A stretch of DNA of 64,000 nucleotides, taken from contig JACONQ010000011.1 of assembly GCA_014281115.1 (NCBI GenBank), forward strand, positions 1,674,001 to 1,738,000, read 5' to 3'. Positions 58,761-64,000 of the stretch are shown piece by piece. The notes under the pieces are model-generated. The model had not been told where the DNA came from, searched no databases, and was given only the letters and a program-made list of their open reading frames with translations. The position numbers and the translations under genes are program-made. The DNA comes from Laburnicola sp. R22_1 (Eukaryota > Ascomycota > Dothideomycetes > Pleosporales > Didymosphaeriaceae). Every line of letters begins with the position of its first letter. Position 1 is the stretch's first letter.

Positions 58761-59699
58761 GGGGATTAAGCTTAAACTAGGGTCTACGCGTGCGTTTTGA
58801 ACACTTTCCGTGTTGGGTATCTACTACATATACATCCTCGGTAATAATCAAGAGAGTATGTCACGGTATGTACTATTATAGTTGAATTACCAGGTAAGGT
58901 ATTTAGACGACTCCGCTGATGCAGGTGCGTTGTTTCGTGCCCTTCCAAAATGGCGGACTTGTGACTGTACGTTTTACCTACTTGTCCACGTGGCTGTTGC
59001 AACACTATTTCCCTAGAAAGACACCATATCTTTTCTTCGCCTGATTCATTCTCTTATTCTATGTTGTTCGCAACGGAAGCGCTTGGGATGCCCGATGCTG
59101 TCTGCCATGCGAGGAATAAGCATTAGCATGGGGCGATGGTGAGTTTTTCAAATCAGTAAAGCTATCCAACACAATATTTTCAAGACGTTACAAGTAGATC
59201 CGGCACATATGAAGAGTATCTAGAATTCTCGTGACGGTTGGCAAGGTCTACTGTAAAAGCAGTGACGAGCTGTGTGATGTGAGAACATTCACGGGTACTG
59301 CATCTGGCTTTAAGATAGTATAACAGCATCAATTTAAAGATATACTCATTTGGAAACTGTCTAAGAGCAGAAGACTCCATGCATTTCCGTCACTGTCGTC
59401 TCTATCAGACCTGTGTACGCCAAAGGGTCCGTGCTAAAAGCTACGCGCATCATGACGTACAATACGCTTCCCCACAATCGCTCGGCTCTGCTCACCCCCC
59501 CAAAACTCAACCAAAATTGACTTTAACAGCTGATTCGACGGCTCCCCACACGGCTAACCCTGCTAGTATAAAATGCCTGCTACGCACCCCTATTGCTAAC
59601 AGAAATAGTAGCCCTACTAAATCTTATACGTATACTGTCCGTACACCGTACGGGCAAGGGCACCTGAGGGTGTTGAGGTTTCAATATTGCCGCACGATG

Positions 59700-59724
59700 G
59701 CATCACGTGGGGATCACGTGATGC
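59700..59724. promoter_or_regulatory. Inverted pair of CACGTG E-boxes
   Basis: GCATCACGTG and its exact reverse complement are separated by five bases, giving two CACGTG cores in a perfect 10-bp inverted repeat. This could bind bHLH or Cbf1-type dimers, or form a small hairpin. No adjacent gene is recognised. Confidence 0.45.
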
Positions 59725-60549
59725 CCATGCGCCGCAAGATCTTCTCCTTTCCATCCGCACCCTCTCTAGAGACAAGCAAGTAACAACCAGATCTATTTGC
59801 CTCACCCTACCTACCCTCCGTACGCTGTGTACACCGTACAACCCTCTCTCTTGCTAATTGAATGTGTAACCATTCTGTTCAATCAGCTAGCTGTAGAGCC
59901 CATTCAACATATACACTATTACTTATAGCTACTATAATACTAACTAGTCTATAGACTCTACTTTGCGCCGCCTACAACGCTAATACTAACTACAACGATA
60001 ACTACTAACGCTGCCCTACAAAGAATATCTATAGCTACTACTACTACTAAATAGAGTAGTGCTACGCCTACTTTAACTATAGTATTAATAAGCTTAACAC
60101 TATTATAAACCTTACCTTAAGGGAGCAATAATAAAGGGACGTATAGCAGATAGTATAATAAAAGCTAGCAACTTAGCGCTTGCTGCCACTCTAGATCTAG
60201 CTACAAGGATAGCGCTCAAGCAACTACAATAAGCAATTAAAGGCAATTGGCGCACCTTACGGCGTTACTGTACATAACTGTTGCTAGGAGAGCAGAGCTC
60301 AGCCGCGACGAGCGGCACCGTAGAATGACAATTACTGACGTCCTTATTACCCGCCAACGACGCTGACCGTCATGCCGAAAGGATCGCAACACTGCCGACA
60401 GGCAGTAGCCAAGACAACGACTCCTCCCGCTTCTTTCAGCCGCAATTGAGGCTGCTCTAGATTTTACCTCTGCTAACGGCGCTGCTACAATCTCACCCCG
60501 CCTCCTATTTGCATGGACAACTACCTTTATGTAAATTCGGACTTACAAT

Positions 60550-61230
60550 ACGGCCCTCGTCTTGATTTCCGCGGCGACTAACATCCCTCGCGTGGGATTT
60601 GCGTTCATTGCCAGTACGGCGACTTTGGGGAACCACCCGTGGACCCGTCTTGAAAACCTCACGTGCTCAATCTCAGCGCAAACATCAGCCACTCTATCAA
60701 AGATCATACATATCAACATCACGAAAATATTGGGAATGGTCGCCATCTCGCTACCGCATCCAAAACACGATTGCAAAATCTCGCCTCGTAGCGAGTGGGC
60801 TTGATTGATTTGCTCTGCAGGCGGATGTCATGATGCAGTTTCCCTTCCTGCCGAATCAGATGACGCAACGCAGAACAGTTGTCGATTTGCCCTTGCAGGC
60901 TCCCAGAATTGCAGGCTCCCAGAACAGCCATGCGACTAGGGAACACTCGCGTACCGAGGTTACGAGGGATTAGATTCACCACACCAACACCGCACACGGC
61001 GACCTCAGAAGTCGGTCAATACATCACGAATGATGCCGCATTTCGAGTTCGGTCTGTCCCAGCTCGCCTTACAGCGTACGGGTATTTTCGCGGACTTGAG
61101 GAAGAATCGCGCTTTCCTGTTCCACGGCGTAGTGCCTTCCGATGTCGACTAGAGATACGGGGTCAGCACCAATTCTAATACCTTCACCCGAGACTAGCCA
61201 AACCATGATCACCACACCGCACATTAAGTA
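60550..61230 (-). pseudogene. Possible broken coding sequence, family unknown
   Basis: Protein-like segments appear in sequence on the minus strand but in different frames and with stops between them. They include VSGEGIRIGADPVSLVDIGR, RHYAVEQESAILPQVREN, GELGQTELEMRHHS, and further on AEIEHVRFSRRVHGWFPKVA. Their composition is unlike random translation of the AT-rich surroundings. I cannot name the family and offer this only as a likely gene relic. Confidence 0.25.
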
Positions 61231-61752
61231 CATTGTACACCAGATGGTTTTTGTACAAAGGTATGTGTGCTACGTTCGGAAGGATCCCCTCGGGAACCGG
61301 TATCGTCAGCCCCAAGCGAGCGCTCGATCTTCTAGGCATGCGGGGATGAGGCTCTGCACTGGCGCGGCAGTGGCGCCGCAAACACAGCTGGACACATACA
61401 ACACGTCACTGTGCGCGACTGTTGGATTATTGCGCCTCCCGACTCGACTGCGGTGAGAGAAAGCAGGTCCTTTATCGGCCAGGAGTCTGCATAGAGCTCA
61501 TACGGCTGCCGAATCAATCTGCGACACAATCGATGATCTCATAATCGCTTTACGTCGTATATTTGTATGGACATCACTGAGTAAATTGACGACATAAGAG
61601 TTCGGGATTGGTGGCACGGGAGGCAGACCCTGGCAGTGGTAGATACCTAAAGAGGATGTTTAGCGAATCCACCTAAAGGTTCCAACCATCTCGGTCGTCG
61701 GCTTTGGCTCTTGGTGATCGTATGTCCTCTACTCGGCCCCTTGAGGTTGTTA

Positions 61753-61788
61753 ATTTTACTACGTAAAAGGCCGTGCGTAGTATAGCCT
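61753..61788 (+). repeat. Left inverted end of the MITE
   Basis: Matches the reverse complement of 62092-62127 at 34 of 36 positions. Both differences are transitions. Confidence 0.82.
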
Positions 61789-62091
61789 AACTAGCTTAAT
61801 AATAAAATATATAAAATATATAGTATTTTCTATTATAATTATGTTTTTTTACTAAGTAGGAGGCTTTGCTTTTTTTATTATACTATTTAAGATAAAAGCT
61901 TTTATTATTCTCCCTTAGGTAGGTAATTTAACTCTATATATAATATAATTACTTATAAATAAGTATTTATAAAGAAAAAAATACCTACTATATTTATATA
62001 CATTTTTAAGTAAGAAATATATAATTTTACTATTATTAGATAGTTTTTATAAAAACATTATAACTAAGTATAAATTATTATTAAACTAGGG

Positions 62092-62127
62092 AGGCTATGC
62101 TACGCACGGCCTTTTACGCAGTAAAAT
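62092..62127 (-). repeat. Right inverted end of the MITE
   Basis: Inverted partner of 61753-61788. Followed by TA at 62128-62129. Confidence 0.82.
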
Positions 62128-62353
62128 TAATGACCGCAAGGGGCTAAGTACGTGGCTGATGATTAGACATCTACGCTTGCCAGTTCCCGAAGCACTTATG
62201 CACCGAATATTCTAGAAGGATCCTTCCGGGTCCAACTCCTCCCCCAGTCCTTTATCATACACAACTCGATCATCACGAAGACGCGAGGCCGTAAAGGGCT
62301 TCGTGCCATGCAGCTTCAAGGCTACGCCGCATGCAAAGGCGTATGCAAATGTG

Positions 62354-62920
62354 CTAGAGTTGAGCCTCAATCCTGGGGAGGTGGAGTGCTGGCGCTAGTC
62401 GCGCCTTGAATCCGTTCTCGATCGGTTCATCGTTGAGAGGCTCTGAAAGTGAAGCGTTTGTCTCATCTTGCGATGCAGTTGAGCCTACCTTAGGTAGTGT
62501 TGATAGATTGGTCGCCGTATCGCCCCGGGTAGTACGACGTCTCGCTAAGACCGTAGCTGGCGCTCCGGTTGCATCCCCAGTATCCTCGAGATCTCGCATT
62601 GGCAACGTCTGCTCCACAGTGTCACACGTGGTCATCCTTGAGCTCGACAGGACGCTAGGACGGATGTGGCATCGGCGCGGACCGCCACCACGTGTGACTT
62701 TGGATCCGGCGACCTTATTCCAGGGCGTGAAAGGCGGTAGGACGGCCACATCACCTTGAGCCCCGTCGTAAAGGGTCACGACTGACGCATCTCTCCACCG
62801 GCGATAATTTGTTCCCTCCCTTGATGCACGAATGGGATGCATACCGCGACTTCTTGCGCCAGTTTCGGGGAGCGCCGAGGAGCCCGGAATCCGAAGACGA
62901 CAACGCTGTGCACAGATCAT
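62354..62920 (-). CDS. Hypothetical protein, 188 residues (doubtful)
   Basis: An open frame of 188 codons from ATG 62920 to a stop at 62354, with normal base composition in an otherwise AT-rich surrounding. The product is basic at the N-terminus (MICAQRCRLRIPG) and polar throughout, with no recognisable domain, membrane segment or repeat. The opposite strand and another minus-strand frame (63134-62751) are also partly open, so this may not be the coding frame. It lies divergent from the bZIP gene, sharing about 225 bp of upstream DNA. Kept because of length only. Confidence 0.3.
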   Translation of the reverse strand: MICAQRCRLRIPGSSALPETGARSRGMHPIRASREGTNYRRWRDASVVTLYDGAQGDVAVLPPFTPWNKVAGSKVTRGGGPRRCHIRPSVLSSSRMTTCDTVEQTLPMRDLEDTGDATGAPATVLARRRTTRGDTATNLSTLPKVGSTASQDETNASLSEPLNDEPIENGFKARLAPALHLPRIEAQL

Positions 62921-63145
62921 GATCTGAGCTCATGGGCCGACTACGGCTTCGGTTCTGACAAGCTAGCTTGAACAAAGTGACATATCCATCGCCCTCACCC
63001 GCTGCTTTGTTCCTTCCCCTGGCGAGCTGATGCAGGCCGTTATAACTTAAAGACCACGAGAGATTCGCGCTAGTATCACAACGTACTGCGCAGCCAACCA
63101 CCACCACATTCCCGATCAGAAACACACATTGCACTCACCGTCGAG
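62921..63145. promoter_or_regulatory. Upstream region of the bZIP gene
   Basis: This 225-bp spacer between the doubtful hypothetical frame and the bZIP start shows no clear motif. Confidence 0.35.
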
Positions 63146-64000
63146 ATGCATGCCATAGACGCAGACGCCTGGCGAGATGTGAGCGATTCACAGGATAGAA
63201 AGAAGATCCAGAACCGATTAGCACAGCGAAGACGCCGTAAGTCAAAGTCATAGTGGCCCCCACCTGTCAGCGCAAATCTGATCATTGTAGGGCAACGTTT
63301 AAAGATGACTGAAGGTATGGAGGAGCGTACATCTACCCAACCACCCAGTCTTACAATGAGCGAGTCAAGTAGGAGGTCAGTCGTCCCTTCTTCTACACTC
63401 GTTTCTGTCCCAAAGCTCACCATGTGGGCCAGCCCTCAATCCCCATCACAGCTCAAGGCAGAGCAAGCCGCACACGAACAATGGAGCATACAGGATGGCG
63501 ACCGATTTTTCATGTCGCCAGAGCTGGACTTAGACGCTCTGGTCGACCCATCACTCTTCCATAATGGTTCACCGGAATCATACCCTTTTCCTCTCTCAGA
63601 CTTCAACAACTTTATGGCATCGTCGAATCCATCACCCGCATCACACCACCAAGCAAGATCAATAGCCGAAGGCTACATCACGCCAGATTCTATTTCACAA
63701 ACCAGCAGTACCCGACAAGGGTTCCCTTCGGCCGAAGGACTCCATGACGTCCACCAACGGATCTCACGATTACGAGAAAACTTAGCGGGACCTCCCATCC
63801 AAGCCACTGGCTCACAAACGGACGGTGTACGATTCAACCACATATTCAAAGCCATGACGGCCGCAGGGTTTCAGAACTTCGACGAAATGGCAGCAGCGTA
63901 CTACACAACGGACTTCGCTCGATCATCAGCCGCATACGACATGCAACGCCAAAGCCGACTTCGGCACCTCCGGACATTCCTCTCATCCATCAAGTCAGAC
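63146..64000 (+). CDS. bZIP transcription factor, 5' part, truncated by the window end
   Basis: Predicted nuclear DNA-binding protein. Exon 1 (63146-63236) ends inside the basic region, and exon 2 (63291 onward) continues open to the last base; phase agrees across the 54-bp intron. The basic region reads DRKKIQNRLAQRRRRQRLK, with the Asn and Arg contacts of the N-x-x-A-Q-x-x-x-R bZIP pattern. No long heptad leucine zipper follows, as is common in this fungal subgroup. A Ser/Pro-rich, acidic middle follows, then an alpha-helical segment (FDEMAAAYYTTDFARSSAAY) that I associate with fungal bZIP-like regulators. At least 267 residues are in the window. Its target genes cannot be inferred. Confidence 0.78.

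Larger units (their letters stand above)
58761..61752. other. Gene-poor region with AT-rich and normal-composition blocks
   Basis: About 3 kb. 58761-59870 has mixed composition without a defendable gene. 59880-60250 is AT-rich and RIP-like, with CTA/TAC words. 60250-61500 has normal composition and may hold decayed coding sequence on the minus strand. 61500-61750 shows nothing. TCACGTG sites at 59700-59724 are listed separately. Confidence 0.45.
61753..62127. mobile_element. 375-bp MITE-like element with TA target duplication
   Basis: Inverted ends of 36 bp, starting ATTTTACT, lie at 61753-61788 and 62092-62127 with two transition differences. TA flanks both ends (61751-61752 and 62128-62129). 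The interior is extremely AT-rich and non-coding and holds the dispersed core ACTAAGTAGGAGGC. Size, ends and TA duplication fit a non-autonomous Tc1/mariner-type element. Its ends do not match elements 1, 2 or 3, so the helper family is not in this window. Confidence 0.8.

Noticed and set aside
59379..59783. Plus-strand frame of 134 codons
   Set aside because: It spans low-complexity and AT-rich sequence and the inverted E-box pair; no protein-like conservation is seen.

Overview
The window is nuclear DNA of a filamentous ascomycete (Pezizomycotina; Dothideomycetes is only a guess). Protein genes carry short GT-AG introns, mostly 50-80 bp, with CTAAC/CTGAC-type branch sites. Core eukaryotic genes (SET1, GFA1, RIB4, RAM2, the NuA4 subunit VID21/EAF1, MAK11, BIG1) sit next to AT-rich, gene-free tracts that look like repeats degraded by RIP (repeat-induced point mutation). 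No prokaryotic, organellar or viral gene was recognised, and no tRNA or rRNA gene was found by eye. Exon coordinates were worked out by hand from reading frame, splice sites and family conservation. Where exon phases add up over the whole gene I trust them; where they do not, I say so.

Layout. 1-1.37 kb: AT-rich repeat wreckage. 1.37-8.96 kb: metabolic genes, namely a broken L-lactate dehydrogenase, an M19 membrane dipeptidase, ILM1, an FAD monooxygenase and a PLP-dependent serine/threonine dehydratase. 9.97-11.02 kb: the shared farnesyl/geranylgeranyltransferase alpha subunit. 11.0-13.4 kb: mostly non-coding, with a fragment of a short-chain dehydrogenase. 13.4-22.1 kb: SET1, RIB4 and GFA1, all on the minus strand. 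22.88-26.87 kb: a transposon nested inside a second transposon. 27.2-35.4 kb: two divergent transporters, VHC1-like and AVT3/4-like, sharing a 516-bp promoter. 35.96-42.6 kb: MAK11 and VID21/EAF1, divergent. 43.3-50.5 kb: FAP1/NFX1 and BIG1, divergent, with a third transposon inserted between them. 51.4-57.7 kb: a small hypothetical gene, a multicopper-oxidase pseudogene and a DUF885 metallopeptidase-like gene. 57.7-63.1 kb: AT-rich repeat remnants including a MITE (miniature inverted-repeat element). 63.15 kb to the end: a bZIP gene that runs off the window.

The most informative part is the mobile DNA. Three Fot1/pogo-type elements can be delimited to the base by terminal inverted repeats (TIRs) and TA target duplications. 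One lies inside another. Comparing two related transposases shows C-to-T and G-to-A stops of the RIP kind in the older copy. All three TIR pairs, although unrelated in sequence, carry two tandem copies of a 12-17 bp motif at 17-18 bp spacing. A 375-bp TA-flanked MITE contains an AT-rich core that recurs twice more in the window.
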